A stretch of DNA of 64,000 bases from Haliangium sp963772315 (GCA_963772315.1 CAVYWJ010000004.1:3100001-3164000); one strand, 5' to 3'. Shown: positions 32,906-43,199, counted from the first letter of the stretch. The notes: a model not told the origin generated them from the sequence alone. A program made the numbers and translations.

Positions 32906-34709
32906 TCAGGCGTCGATGGTGGGCGTCGGTGTGGCCGGGCGCGCCGCGGCCTGGGCGCGCGTCCCGCGGCGGAGCGCATCGACGACCTTGTCCGCGTCGT
33001 CGTCGTCACACCCCATGCGGACCAGGGCCGAGTGGGCCAGCCCGAGCGCGAGCTCGTGCTCGCCGATCAGCGCGAGGCCGACCCCCTGGCGCAGGAGGTA
33101 GCTCCGCTCGCCCTCGCTGTGCGTGCGCACGACCGTGTCGATGGTCGGGTTGACCTCCCGCGCCAGCTTGATGATCGCGCGGATCTGGTAGGGCTCGGGC
33201 GTGGCGACGACCAGCAGCCGGGCGTGCTCGATCGCCGCCTGCCGCAGCACGCCGGGGCGCACGGCGTCGCCGTACATGATGGGGACGCCGCGGGCGCGGA
33301 ACGCCTCGACTGCCTCCAGGTCCTGCTCGACGGCGATGAACGGGACCCCCTGCTGCGCGAGCGTCTCGCCGATCACGCTGCCGACCCGGCCAAAGCCGAC
33401 CAGCACGACGTGGTCACGCAGCGCGGACGCGGCGACCTTGGCGGGGAGCTCGGCGACCGCGCCCGGGGTCCGCTCGAGCAGCGCGAGCAGGCGCGGGCGC
33501 TCGGTGAGCCAGTGGGACACCCGGGTCGTGATCGCGAAGCTCAGCGGATTGAGCGTGATCGAGATCAGGGCGCAGGCGACGATCAAGCTCTGGCCCTCGG
33601 CTGGCAGGATTCCCAGCGTCATCGCCAGCGCGGCCAGGATGAAGGAGAACTCGCCGATCTGGGCCAGGCTGGCCGAGATCGTCAGCGCCGTGGTGACCGT
33701 GTAGCGGAGCGCCAGGACGATGAAGAACGCGGCCAGCGACTTGCCGATCATGACGATCAGCACCACCGCGAGGAGCTCGAGCGGCTGGCTGATCAGGATG
33801 GACGGGTCGAAGAGCATCCCGACCGCGACGAAGAAGAGCACGGAGAAGGCGTCCTGCAGGGGGAGCGCCTCGGTCGCGGCCTCGTGGCTCAGGTCCGAGC
33901 CGTTGACGACCATGCCCGCGAAGAACGCGCCCAGGGCGAACGAGACCCCGAACAGCGCCGCGGCGCCGACCGCGATGCCGAGCGCCACGGCCAGCACCGA
34001 GAGCGTGAAGAGCTCGACGCGAGCCGGTGCGCGCCACCCGCTCGAGCAGCCACGGCACGGCGCGGCTCCCGACCACGAGCATCAGCACGACGAACGCCGT
34101 GACCTTGGCCAGGGTGATGCCGATCGTGACCAGGAGGCCCGGGCCCGCCTCGCCTGCCGCGGCAGCGTCGGGGACGGCGCCGCCGAGGGGCACGGCCAGC
34201 GCGGGCAGCAGCACCAGGACGAGCACGGTCACCAGATCCTCGACGATCAGCCAGCCGACCGCGATCCGACCGTCGCCGGTGTCGAGCATCTGGCGGTCCT
34301 CGAGCGCGCGCAGGAGGACGACCGTGCTGGCCACCGAGAGGCAGAGACCGAAGACGATGCCTGCGCCCCACGACCAGCCCCAGAGGTGGCTGATCGCCGC
34401 GCCGAGCAGCGTCGCCACAGTGATCTGCACGATGGCGCCCGGGACGGCGACGCGACGGACCGCGAGCAGGTCGGCGAGCGAGAAGTGGATGCCGACGCCG
34501 AACATCAGCAGGATGACACCCACCTCGGCGAGCTGCTGCGCGAGCCCGGTGTCGGCGACGAAACCAGGCGTGAACGGCCCGACGACGATGCCGGCCACCA
34601 GGTAGCCGACGAGCGGGGGCAGGCGAACCCGGACGGCAACGAAGCCGAACACGAAGGCGAGGCCGAGGCCGGCTGCGATGGTGGCGATGAGAGCGGTCTC
34701 ATGGGGCAT
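32906..34709 (-). pseudogene. Kef-type K+/H+ antiporter (KefB/YbaL-like) with RCK domain, one frameshift
   Basis: Start ATG at 34709 (MPHETALIATIAAGLG), GGGAGG ten bases upstream. The first frame gives about seven membrane helices of the CPA2 family (GYLVAGIVVGPFTPGF, EVGVILLMFGVGIHF, SVASTVVLLRALEDR). The frame is lost after VARTGSR; the second frame, from ELFTLSVLAVALG, gives the remaining helices (FALGAFFAGMVV, GEFSFILAALAMTLG) and a cytoplasmic TrkA-N/RCK domain (DHVVLVGFGRVGSVIG). One surplus base at about 34015-34022 explains the break. Together the halves make a normal-length YbaL/KefB-like protein of about 600 aa, so inactivation is either recent or a base-call error. Function if intact: proton-coupled K+ efflux gated by NAD(H)-binding RCK. 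Confidence 0.82.
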
Positions 34710-34841
34710 GTCGATCAGACCTCCCGGGCACCGCGTGGGACGAGCCGCGCCGGTGATCACGAAAGATACGTTGAACTCCGGGGCGCAGGCGACGTCGCGC
34801 CGTGCTTCCGGCGCCCAGGCGGCGCGAACCATGGACGCCCC

Positions 34842-35142
34842 GGTGGTGACCACCCTGGCGCTGGCGTACGAGTGGCAGCGGGAAGGTGGTGACCACGCCG
34901 GCGCTGGCGTACGAGTGGCAAACGGAGGGTGGTGACCACCCTGGCGCTGGCGTACGAGTGGCAGCGGGAAGGTGGTGACCACGCCGGCGCTGGCGTACGA
35001 GTGGCAAAGGGAAGGTGGTGGCCACCCCGGCTCTGGCACCCGATTGGCAGCGGGAAGGTGGTGACCACGTCGGCGCTGGCGTACGAGTGGCAAACGGAGG
35101 GTGGTGACCACCCTGGCGCTGGCGTACGGGTCCCGTCCGGGG
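34842..35142. repeat. Minisatellite 2: seven 43-bp units
   Basis: Seven units of exactly 43 bases begin at 34842, 34885, 34928, 34971, 35014, 35057 and 35100. Each opens with the palindrome GGTGGTGACCACC (one copy GGTGGTGGCCACC), then a shared core GCGCTGGCGTACGAGTGGCA. Copies 1 and 3 are identical, while copies 2, 4 and 6 share a second form, so the array grew by duplicating an 86-bp dimer. The period is not a multiple of three, so it cannot encode a repeat protein in one frame. It lies upstream of the antiporter gene. Confidence 0.9.
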
Positions 35143-35234
35143 GGTGGCGGCTACCCTCGCTGCGAGTGTTTACCCCGGAAGTGCAGGTCCGGGACGCCCT
35201 GCCGGCGCTCCACCGCGGCTCGCTCGAAGCTCGC
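35143..35234. other. Short intergenic tail of minisatellite 2
   Basis: About 90 bases between the array and the convergent end of the reductase gene; nothing recognised. Confidence 0.4.
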
Positions 35235-36395
35235 TCAGAAGCTGCGGTAGACGTCGAGCTGGCAGCGGTCGATCAGGGTGTCGAGCGCGTCCGCGGGCGC
35301 GAAGATCTCGCTCGGGGTGCCCACGCCCGCGGGGAGGGCGCCCTGCTCCATGCGCGCGAGCAGGGTCTCCACGGCCCAGGTCATCACGGTGGTGGTGGCG
35401 CCGTAGGGGTCGAAGCCCGAGAGCACGATGCGCGCGTCCTCGAAGCGCAGGCGCGCCTCGCAGGCGACGGCGAAGCTGGCGTACTTGCGGTCGATCGCCG
35501 AGGGCCGGGCCAGCTCGGTGCCGATCTGGGCGCGGAGCTGGGCGCCGAGCGCGCTGCGGAACAGGGCCGGGACCGCGGGGCTCACCAGCCGGGCCAGGCG
35601 GGTGGCGAAGTCGCTGACCGGCCCGGCGTCGAGCAGGGACAGGAAGGTCTGCACGCGGTGCGCGTGCACGTGCCGGGGCACCGAGATCACCTCGCCCGAG
35701 GGAAACGACAGCGTCGCGCGCTCGCCCATGCCGGGCCCGAAATTGACCACCCGGCGCTCGGCCAGCGGCGGGATGGGATCCCAGCGCTCGCCGATCCACA
35801 CCCAGCTCGGGCTCGACAGCGCGTCAGTGGCGGCCAGGCGCGTGCCGGCCGTGGGCGGGAAGCGATTCAGCGCGTAGGCCACGGCCACCTCGTCGACCCG
35901 CGGCAGCTCCTCGGGACCGGGCGCGGCGCCGATCGCCGTGTGCGCGGCCGCGCGCGCGACCAGGTGGGCCGCGAAGTCGCCGAGCGCGATCTCCAGGCCC
36001 ATGCCGGGGAGCACGAGCACGCCGCGCTTGCGCGCAGGCGACTCGTAGCGCTCGTAGATCACGCGCAGGTACTCCTGCTCGGCCGCGATGTCGAGGTAGG
36101 GCACGGCCGCGCGCACGGCCGCGGCCACCACTGGCTCGCCCACGCGTCCGAACGGGCCCGCGCACGACACCACCATGCGCACGCCCGACATCGCCTGATC
36201 GAGCAGGGCGCTGTCGTGGGCCGGCGCCGGACGCACGGTCAAGTTCCCGCCGCCGCTCTCGGCCAGGGACGTGGCCAGCGCCTCGAGCCGGCTCGCGTCA
36301 CGGCCCGAGAGCACGAGATCGAGCGACCGCGCCCGCAGCGCGCGGGCAATCAACGAACCGGTGAACCCGGTGGCACCATAGACGAGGACGGACAT
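35235..36395 (-). CDS. Saccharopine dehydrogenase-like NAD(P)-binding reductase (trans-acting enoyl reductase-like)
   Basis: 386 aa, ATG at 36395. N-terminal Rossmann motif VYGATGFTGSLIARAL (about 4-19), SGRDASRLEAL and VVSCAGPFGRVGEPVV, the pattern of the saccharopine-dehydrogenase NADP-binding family. Within it, the GATGFTG variant plus YLDIAAEQEYLR is typical of trans-acting enoyl reductases and related lipid enzymes rather than of lysine metabolism. The middle and C-terminal parts (SFPSGEVISVPRHV, SGFDPYGATTTVMTWAVE) fit the same group. No membrane segment is obvious. The FadL-like porin gene, which would be transcribed first, ends at 36400, four bases before this start, so the two are probably co-transcribed, consistent with lipid metabolism. 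Confidence 0.85.
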   Translation of the reverse strand: MSVLVYGATGFTGSLIARALRARSLDLVLSGRDASRLEALATSLAESGGGNLTVRPAPAHDSALLDQAMSGVRMVVSCAGPFGRVGEPVVAAAVRAAVPYLDIAAEQEYLRVIYERYESPARKRGVLVLPGMGLEIALGDFAAHLVARAAAHTAIGAAPGPEELPRVDEVAVAYALNRFPPTAGTRLAATDALSSPSWVWIGERWDPIPPLAERRVVNFGPGMGERATLSFPSGEVISVPRHVHAHRVQTFLSLLDAGPVSDFATRLARLVSPAVPALFRSALGAQLRAQIGTELARPSAIDRKYASFAVACEARLRFEDARIVLSGFDPYGATTTVMTWAVETLLARMEQGALPAGVGTPSEIFAPADALDTLIDRCQLDVYRSF

Positions 36396-36399
36396 GTCG

Positions 36400-37989
36400 C
36401 TAGAAATCGTAGCGCAGCGCGGCGCGAAAGCCGTGGCGCAGGCGCTCGTAGGTGCCGGCCGCGGTGGGCTGGGCGCGGCCTTCGGCCGAGGGGGTGCACG
36501 CGTCGAGCTCGTAGTCGCTGTCGACGCAGTCGATCTGTGCGGCGGGATCGAACAGGCTGTCCGCGCCCGCGGTCACGGTGGGGAAGTAGGTGAGGCCGTA
36601 GCTGCCGTAGAGCACCAGGCGCGGGCGGTCGAGCAGGCGCAGCTCGGCGCCGACCGCGCCCGTGACCTGGAACCCCTCGACCTGCAGGGGCGAGATCGCG
36701 CGCTGCGAGGTGGTCTCGCTCTCGAGCATCACCCGGCCGCCGAGCCGCAGCCAGCCGCCCTCGCGCTGCTCGACGCCGGCGCTGACCGAGAGGGTGTCGT
36801 CCAGGCCGCGGTAGCGCGTGATCCACTCGGGCGCGCCGCCGCCGCCGATGGTGGGATCGATCAGGCGGAAGTCGAGCAGGCGCTGGCGCGAGAGGTTCTG
36901 CCAGCGCACCGCGGCGAACATGTCGAAGCCGGCGAACACCGGGCCGCGAACGCCCGCGGAGATGGTCTGGGGCAGGCGGTAGATCAGCTCGGCGCCGGCC
37001 TGGAAGGGGGCGCGGTCCTGGTACGACGCGGGCGTGATCAGGGCCTCGCCCTGCAGCCGGAGCGAGGACAGGAAGCCGGGCGGGCTCTGGTAGTAGACGC
37101 CCAGCCACCAGGAGGGCACGACCTGCCACATGATGCCGCCGTTGAGCACGAGGTTGCGCGTGGTGAACAGCTGCTCGGTGCTCACGGTGATGTCGTAGCG
37201 CTCGGCCGCGGCCGGGTTCTCGATGCCGCACGGGGTGGTGTCGGCGGGATCCTGGCTGCACGGCCGCTCGACGCCGAGCTCCTGGCCGCGCTCCAGCGCG
37301 GTGTCGCGCAGGAACGACAGCTCGAACGAGGTCGAGCGCAGCGACACGCCCACGCCGAAGTAGAAGTTGCGCCACTTGTACGCGCCCGCCAGCGAGGGCA
37401 TGGGCAGCGGGGCGTCGAACTGCAGGCTGTCGAGGCCGCCCGGGGACAGCCCGCGCCAGACGTACTGCCGGTGCGTGCCGCCCAGGGTGTGGTAGCCGAG
37501 CGCGGGCTCCTCGTCGATGAAGCGATCGAGCACCACCCAGCTCAGGGCCGCGCCCACGGCGATGTTCTCGCCCACGCTGTACCAGGCCAGGGTGCCGCCC
37601 GGGGCCAGGGTGGAGGCCTCGACGCGCGGGCCGTCGATCAGCGCGGAGCCGGCGTCGAGGTGATCGGAGAGGACGCGGCGCTCGATGTCGTAGGTGTCCA
37701 GGCTCAGGCTGCCGTCGAAGTACAGGTGGGCGCCACGGCTGGCCAGGCCCAGGGCCGCGGGGTTGAGGTAGATCGCGGTGGCGTGCGCGTGCACTGGACC
37801 GGTGAACACGGCCCCGCCCAGCGTGGAGTCCTCGAGCGGCGAGGCCGCCGCCGGACGGGCAGGGAGGCCGGCACCCACCAGCAGGCCTGCCCAGGCCAGC
37901 ACACCGAGCCTGCCTGGCCCGGTGCCGGGCCCGGTGCCAGTCAGCGCTGGCGCTCGGCGAGTCGTGGGCCGCGGGCAGGAGGCGGTCAT
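36400..37989 (-). CDS. FadL/OmpP1-like outer-membrane transport protein
   Basis: 529 aa, ATG at 37989. A signal peptide (RLGVLAWAGLLVGAGLPARP, cleaved near AAA-SPL) follows a Pro-rich start. The N-terminus of the mature protein has the plug-like pattern GPVHAHATAIYLNPAALGLA, the usual 'A.NPA.L' hallmark of the FadL/TodX family of hydrophobic-compound channels. Alternating hydrophobic strands run to a C-terminal aromatic residue (AALRYDF), the expected outer-membrane beta-signal. A segment with two Cys (PCSQDPADTTPC) is a probable disulfide loop. Likely role: uptake or display of long-chain lipids or aromatics. It leads the saccharopine-dehydrogenase-like gene in the same operon. Confidence 0.86.
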   Translation of the reverse strand: MTASCPRPTTRRAPALTGTGPGTGPGRLGVLAWAGLLVGAGLPARPAAASPLEDSTLGGAVFTGPVHAHATAIYLNPAALGLASRGAHLYFDGSLSLDTYDIERRVLSDHLDAGSALIDGPRVEASTLAPGGTLAWYSVGENIAVGAALSWVVLDRFIDEEPALGYHTLGGTHRQYVWRGLSPGGLDSLQFDAPLPMPSLAGAYKWRNFYFGVGVSLRSTSFELSFLRDTALERGQELGVERPCSQDPADTTPCGIENPAAAERYDITVSTEQLFTTRNLVLNGGIMWQVVPSWWLGVYYQSPPGFLSSLRLQGEALITPASYQDRAPFQAGAELIYRLPQTISAGVRGPVFAGFDMFAAVRWQNLSRQRLLDFRLIDPTIGGGGAPEWITRYRGLDDTLSVSAGVEQREGGWLRLGGRVMLESETTSQRAISPLQVEGFQVTGAVGAELRLLDRPRLVLYGSYGLTYFPTVTAGADSLFDPAAQIDCVDSDYELDACTPSAEGRAQPTAAGTYERLRHGFRAALRYDF

Positions 37990-38092
37990 CGGCGTGGACA
38001 GTAGCAGAGTTTCGATCCCGCGACTGATTTGACTACCTCAGGCGCAGCTTCTATCATCCGCGTTCGCGAATCGTCCTCCCGAGGAGAGTAGC

Positions 38093-39487
38093 TTGCGGAG
38101 AGCCAAGAGCATCCTCGTGGGCCGAGGGGCTCGGATCCTCCGTTCGCAGCAAGGCTGGCTGGCCCTGCTGGCGTGGGCCGCGCTCCTCGTTGCCTGTGAG
38201 CGCCCCACCCACGAGAACATCGACCACTGGCTCCGCACCCAGAAGGGACCGGACAAGCTCGCGGCCGCGCTGGGCAACGCGGAGATCGACGCCGACCTGC
38301 GCGCTCATGCCGGGCAGAACCTAATCCGCCTCGACCAGACCGACACCGTGCTCGCCAAGCTCGAATCCATATCCGCCGCGGAGCGCCAGACCGTGCTCGC
38401 GGCGCTGACCACGCGCCTGTGGCAGGACGCGCGCATCAGCGGCGCGCTGACCAAGCCCACCGCGGATCAGGTGGTGGCCAAGGACGCGCTGTTCGAGCTG
38501 CGCCGGCTGGCCGACGACGAGCGCCGCGGGCGCATCGACGAGTACCTGATCGAGTGGCTGACCGGCGGCTACTACGCGGGCCGGGCAGCGACGGGTCGGG
38601 TGTCGGGGGCCGCGATCCTGCGCTCGCTCGGACCGGCGGCCGGGCCGCGGGTCCTGGCACTGGCCATGGCCGTGGTCGAGGCGTCACCAGACGGGGCGGG
38701 AGCGCGGGTGCAGGTCGAGCCCGAGCTGCTCACCGCGCTGGCCGCGACCGGCAGCGCAGACGCCGTGGGCTACCTGCTCGATCTGGTCGGCCGCGCGGAC
38801 CGTGATCCCGAGCTGCCGCGGCGCGCGCTGGTCGCGCTCCACGGCGCCTACGTCGACAGCGGCGATCGCTTCGCGCTGGCGCCGGGCAGCGCGCTGGAGC
38901 CGCACCTCGTCCGGCTGGCCGAGCTGGCCCGGCGCGACGATCTGTCGGTGGCCATGCGCGACGACGCGATCGCGCTGATCGGCGCGGCCGGACCTCCCGC
39001 GTGCATCGAGGCGCTGGTGCCGCTGGTCGCCGAGCGACATCGCAACGAGATGGTCCGCTGGGTGGCAGCGAACGCGACCCTGCGCTGCGGTCAGGCGCAG
39101 GCGATCGTGCCGGTGTCCGAGGCGCTGCCGCCCGCGGGCGCGTACGAGGCGAGCAAGCTCGCGGGTGTGCTGTGGGAGCCGATGGCCGCGCTCGCGGATC
39201 GAGAAGAGGTCGCGACGCAGGCGCGCGTCCTGCTCCAGTCACGGAGCTGGGTCGCGCGCATCATCGGCGTGGAGCTCATCGGTCGCCTGGCCCTGCCAGG
39301 CAGCGCCGCGACCGACGCAGCGCTCGTGCGTGCGCTCGCCGGCGATCGCACGGTGCTGCGCGGCTGGTGGGGCGAGCAGCGCGAGCTGCCAGCCCGCGAT
39401 CGCAAGAAACCCCCGCGCCTCGGCGAGCGAGCGCGAGCAGTGGCGGAAGTGCTCGATGCCTTGGCCAAAAGCGGACAGAAGTCGTGA
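38093..39487 (+). CDS. HEAT-type helical-repeat lipoprotein
   Basis: 464 aa from a TTG at 38093 with GAGGAGAG six bases before it; no ATG is available in the right place. A signal segment WLALLAWAALLVACERP ends in a lipobox Cys (about 35). The rest is alpha-alpha repeats of roughly 35-40 residues with HEAT/armadillo-like spacing (for example LLTALAATGSADAVGYLLDL, MRDDAIALIGAAGPPACIEA, LVPLVAERHRNEMVRWVAAN), ending in a Lys/Arg-rich tail. HEAT-type lipoproteins act as periplasmic or outer-membrane scaffolds; a partner cannot be named. It lies 48 bases upstream of the RHH-like/FHA gene on the same strand and may share its transcript. Confidence 0.82.
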   Translation: MRRAKSILVGRGARILRSQQGWLALLAWAALLVACERPTHENIDHWLRTQKGPDKLAAALGNAEIDADLRAHAGQNLIRLDQTDTVLAKLESISAAERQTVLAALTTRLWQDARISGALTKPTADQVVAKDALFELRRLADDERRGRIDEYLIEWLTGGYYAGRAATGRVSGAAILRSLGPAAGPRVLALAMAVVEASPDGAGARVQVEPELLTALAATGSADAVGYLLDLVGRADRDPELPRRALVALHGAYVDSGDRFALAPGSALEPHLVRLAELARRDDLSVAMRDDAIALIGAAGPPACIEALVPLVAERHRNEMVRWVAANATLRCGQAQAIVPVSEALPPAGAYEASKLAGVLWEPMAALADREEVATQARVLLQSRSWVARIIGVELIGRLALPGSAATDAALVRALAGDRTVLRGWWGEQRELPARDRKKPPRLGERARAVAEVLDALAKSGQKS

Positions 39488-39503
39488 TACAATGGTAAGA
39501 ACG

Positions 39504-39521
39504 CTTTCGGTTTCCCGAAAG
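39504..39521 (+). promoter_or_regulatory. 7-bp-stem hairpin in the leader of the FHA gene
   Basis: CTTTCGG / CCGAAAG with a four-base loop lies between the HEAT gene stop and the GAGGAG ribosome site of the FHA gene. There is no T tract, so it is not a classical terminator. It could shield or space the ribosome site, or act as an mRNA processing signal. Confidence 0.45.
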
Positions 39522-39535
39522 GCGAGGAGCATCTG

Positions 39536-40257
<722 letters not shown>

Positions 40258-40269
40258 GCTGCGCGCCGG

Positions 40270-41898
40270 CTACGGCGCCGCGCCCGCCTCGATGGCTGCG
40301 GGCGGCGCTGCCGGGCTCATGATCGCCGCGCGCAGCGCGCGGGCAGAGGCGTCCCTGGCGTCCTTGGCGTCCTTCATGGGGGGGACGAGCCGGTTGTCGG
40401 CGTCGAAGCGCAGGCCGAGCGCCGCGTAGGTCGCGGTCAAGTCAGGGAACGCGGACGTGCCGGTGTAGCGGCTGGCGATGTCACCAAGATCGTCGGGCAG
40501 GTTGGGCGCCGCGCCGGTCACCGCGACCCGGGCCAGCAGATCCTCGGCCGACCAGCGCCTGGGCGCGTCCAGGCAGCAGGCGCGGATCGCGCGCATCTGC
40601 GCGTCGAGCGTGGGGGCGGCGCCGTGCTGGCGCAGGGTCACGTCCGCGATGAGGGCGATGGCCGCGCCTGCCCAGTACACGCGCCAGTACGCGCGGGTCT
40701 CGTCCATGTCGCGGCTCTCGTCGGTCAGCGTGCGGCCGCCGCCGCGCGATGCACCGCGCTGGAAGCCGTCGTGCAGGAGCTCCCACGCTCTCTCGGGCGT
40801 GATCAGGCCGGCGCGGGCGCGCAGCACGGGCTCGTAGTACGTGGCCACGCCCTCGCTCAGCCAGCGCGCGGTCTCGTCGACCATGGGCATACCCAGGTGC
40901 ACGAGCTCGTGCACGGCGACCCAGTCACCGCGCAGGTCCGCGGCCGTGGCCCGGGTGCCGACGAGCAGGGCCACGCTGTTGCCGCCGCCCTGGGCCGCAT
41001 TGCCGAAACCCACGTGGTGGCCCGGCGTGGGCACGATCAGGGCCTGGGCCCGGGGCACGGGAAAGCCGTGGTAGAGGTCGGCGACGGCGGCTGCGGCCTG
41101 CGCCATCCAGTTGACCAGCGCCTGGCGCTCGAGCTGCCAGTCCGTGCCCAGGACGGCCACGCGCAGCTCGGCGCCGCCGACGTTCACCGAGTGGATGTCG
41201 AAGCGGCCGAGCGCGCCGTGGATGCGCCAGAGGAACGTGGTCGCCGGGACGCGATACGGGCCGCCGGTGTGCTTGGTCGCCGGCGTGGTCGCTGGGCTGG
41301 TCGCCGGCGGCCACGGCACCAGGACTTGCACGCCCGGCGGCAGCGCGAAGTCGGCGGTGATCGCGACGTCGTCGAGCGCGCCCACGGGCCGGAGCAGGTA
41401 GTAATCGGGCGACAGCACCAGATCATCGCCGTGGCGATACGCGCTGAGCTGGCGCTTGAACGCGTTCGGGTCCGGGGCGGTGACGCGGGCCAGGTCCACG
41501 CTGTAGCGCACGCAGTCGCCGGGCTGCAGGCCGGTGAGATCGAGCTTGCTCTCGATGCTGTCACCGCCAGCGCCGGGCGCGCCGCCGGGGCGCTGCGATG
41601 GCGCGCCCGGGGGCGTGCTGGCGGGCGTGCGAGCGGACACGGTGAGCGCCTCGCGCACGGCCGCGGTCTGGATCTCGAGCCGCTCCGGCACCCGGCCGTG
41701 GAAGCACGCTTCCGCGTCCATGCGGTCGAGCGCGGCCGTGGGCGCGAAGTGAAAGTGCCAGCGCGCGGCGCTGTCCGGGCGCGCGGTCGGGGCTGCGAGC
41801 GCGGTCTCGGCATGGGCAGGCGCGGCTGGCTGGCCTCGCTCACCCTGGCACGCGCTGGCCAGCACCAGGCACGCCAGCAGCCACACCGGCAAGCTCAC
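40270..41898 (-). CDS. Gluzincin (M1/M61-like) metallopeptidase lipoprotein
   Basis: 542 aa from a GTG at 41898 (VSLPVWLLACLVLASACQ), chosen because it opens a lipoprotein signal; the frame is open to 42000. An N-terminal beta-rich domain (about 60-270) precedes a thermolysin-like catalytic domain with HELVHLG (HExxH, about 338-344) and the downstream Glu in WLSEGVATYYEP (about 354-365), the gluzincin arrangement of M1 and M61 peptidases. GNAAQGGGNSVALL before the zinc site is typical of the M61 glycyl-aminopeptidase type. The enzyme probably trims peptides at the outer or inner membrane surface. It is convergent with the FHA gene (12 bases) and divergent from the gene at 42186. Confidence 0.85.
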   Translation of the reverse strand: MSLPVWLLACLVLASACQGERGQPAAPAHAETALAAPTARPDSAARWHFHFAPTAALDRMDAEACFHGRVPERLEIQTAAVREALTVSARTPASTPPGAPSQRPGGAPGAGGDSIESKLDLTGLQPGDCVRYSVDLARVTAPDPNAFKRQLSAYRHGDDLVLSPDYYLLRPVGALDDVAITADFALPPGVQVLVPWPPATSPATTPATKHTGGPYRVPATTFLWRIHGALGRFDIHSVNVGGAELRVAVLGTDWQLERQALVNWMAQAAAAVADLYHGFPVPRAQALIVPTPGHHVGFGNAAQGGGNSVALLVGTRATAADLRGDWVAVHELVHLGMPMVDETARWLSEGVATYYEPVLRARAGLITPERAWELLHDGFQRGASRGGGRTLTDESRDMDETRAYWRVYWAGAAIALIADVTLRQHGAAPTLDAQMRAIRACCLDAPRRWSAEDLLARVAVTGAAPNLPDDLGDIASRYTGTSAFPDLTATYAALGLRFDADNRLVPPMKDAKDARDASARALRAAIMSPAAPPAAIEAGAAP

Positions 41899-42185
41899 GG
41901 GCCCGGCCGGCGCACACCAGGCCGGCGCGGCGAGCCGTGAGGCGATGCCGTGGTCGAGCTCGCGTGAGCAGGTCGGGGTGCGCTGCGCTGCACGGGGCAC
42001 GAGGTGTCGCCAGGCCGGTGGAGCCCAAGCATACCGCGCCGCCGCCGCCCACGCCGCTGCGCGCGTCGGGATCTCGACGGAACGTGACCGAGATCGATGG
42101 ATCGACGGCGGATCTCGACCGGCGCGTCGGTAAGGAGCCCTCGACCGCTTGCGCGAGCCCGATACATAAGGGACCTTTGTATCAA
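41899..42185. other. Divergent promoter region
   Basis: About 290 bases between two divergent genes. The last 40 bases before the ATG at 42186 are relatively AT-rich (GATACATAAG, TTTGTATCAA) and probably include promoter and leader of the plus-strand gene, but no confident -35/-10 pair was found. Confidence 0.4.
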
Positions 42186-43199
42186 ATGGCCCGTGCGTCT
42201 CGTTCCCAAGTCAATGTTTTCGTGGCCGCGGTAGGCACCGCTGCCGAGCGCCTGGCTGCGCGCCTGAGCTTGCGCTCGGCCGGCCGCGCCGATGTCTCGG
42301 TCTGCGCCGAGACCGTGCCAGCGTGGTGGCGCCAGGGCCTGGCCGGCGCTGCCGTGTTCGGCGATGGCTTGATATCCCTGCCCGCGGCCGAGCCGCTGGG
42401 CTTCAGCCGGCCGGTCGCGTTCCTGGCCGCGGAGGAGATCTCGGCCGTGGCCGGCGGCGAGTACCTGCCCCTGGCCTGGCTCGACGGCGGCACGGCCGTG
42501 GCGCTGGTGAAAGATAGCGGCGACCGGCCCGTGGTCGCGGTGGCCATCGGCGAGATGCCGCGTCCGGGCGAGTCCCAGCCCCTGGCCGACTCCCTGGTCG
42601 CGTTCCTCGATGCGCTCATGCCGCAGACCGTGTGTCGTCTGGCCAGGACTGGCCACCAGACCACGATCGAGCTCAGCGGCGAGCTGTCGCTGCTGGTCGA
42701 GGAAGACGGCGTGGTCTCGCAGCACACGTTCGAAACCGCAGAGGCCGTGGGCGAGTTCGTGGCCGACCTGCTCGACCAGGCCATCGAGGCCGGCATGCGG
42801 CTCCGCTTCTGCTCGGCGCGCCTGCGCCCGCTGATCCAGACCCGCGCGGCCCTGGCCACGGCAGCGCCCTCGATCATGCCCGAGCAGCGCGCCCGCGCCG
42901 CGATCCAGCACCTGGTGGCAGACGGCCGGCTGGCGCTCGAGGACGAGGAAGATCGCGAGGCCCTGGAAGATCTCATCGACGACGCGGCCCGGTTCCTGGA
43001 CCGTCACGGGGGGGAGCGACACCTGGTGCAGCGGTTTGCCGACTGGCTGTCCCAGCACGAGGCGGTGACCGATCTCTACGCCGATGACGACTCCGTGAGC
43101 GAGGCCCTGCGCGCGGTCGAGCCCGCGGCGCGGCTGGCCGCGGCCATGCGCCGTGCCGGCAGCGGCAGCGATGGCAAGCCAGACGGCAGTGATGCCTGA
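42186..43199 (+). CDS. Conserved-looking cytoplasmic protein of unknown function (337 aa)
   Basis: Not recognised. ATG at 42186. No signal peptide or transmembrane helix. The N-terminal half is alternating strand and helix (VNVFVAAVGTAAERLAARLS, VAFLAAEEISAVAGGEYLPL, WLDGGTAVALVKDSGDRPVV). The second half (about 170-330) is helical and very acidic, with ELSLLVEEDGVVSQHTFETA, then ALEDEEDREALEDLIDDAAR and DLYADDDSVSEALRAVE. No Cys-rich, nucleotide-binding or catalytic motif is evident. It sits next to the six-histidine-kinase array but on the opposite strand, converging on it with 55 bases between, so a functional tie is not implied. Confidence 0.7.
   Translation: MARASRSQVNVFVAAVGTAAERLAARLSLRSAGRADVSVCAETVPAWWRQGLAGAAVFGDGLISLPAAEPLGFSRPVAFLAAEEISAVAGGEYLPLAWLDGGTAVALVKDSGDRPVVAVAIGEMPRPGESQPLADSLVAFLDALMPQTVCRLARTGHQTTIELSGELSLLVEEDGVVSQHTFETAEAVGEFVADLLDQAIEAGMRLRFCSARLRPLIQTRAALATAAPSIMPEQRARAAIQHLVADGRLALEDEEDREALEDLIDDAARFLDRHGGERHLVQRFADWLSQHEAVTDLYADDDSVSEALRAVEPAARLAAAMRRAGSGSDGKPDGSDA

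Noticed and set aside
34842..35142. Possible CRISPR array
   Set aside because: The 43-bp units are head to tail without unique spacers of similar length, and no cas gene is nearby.
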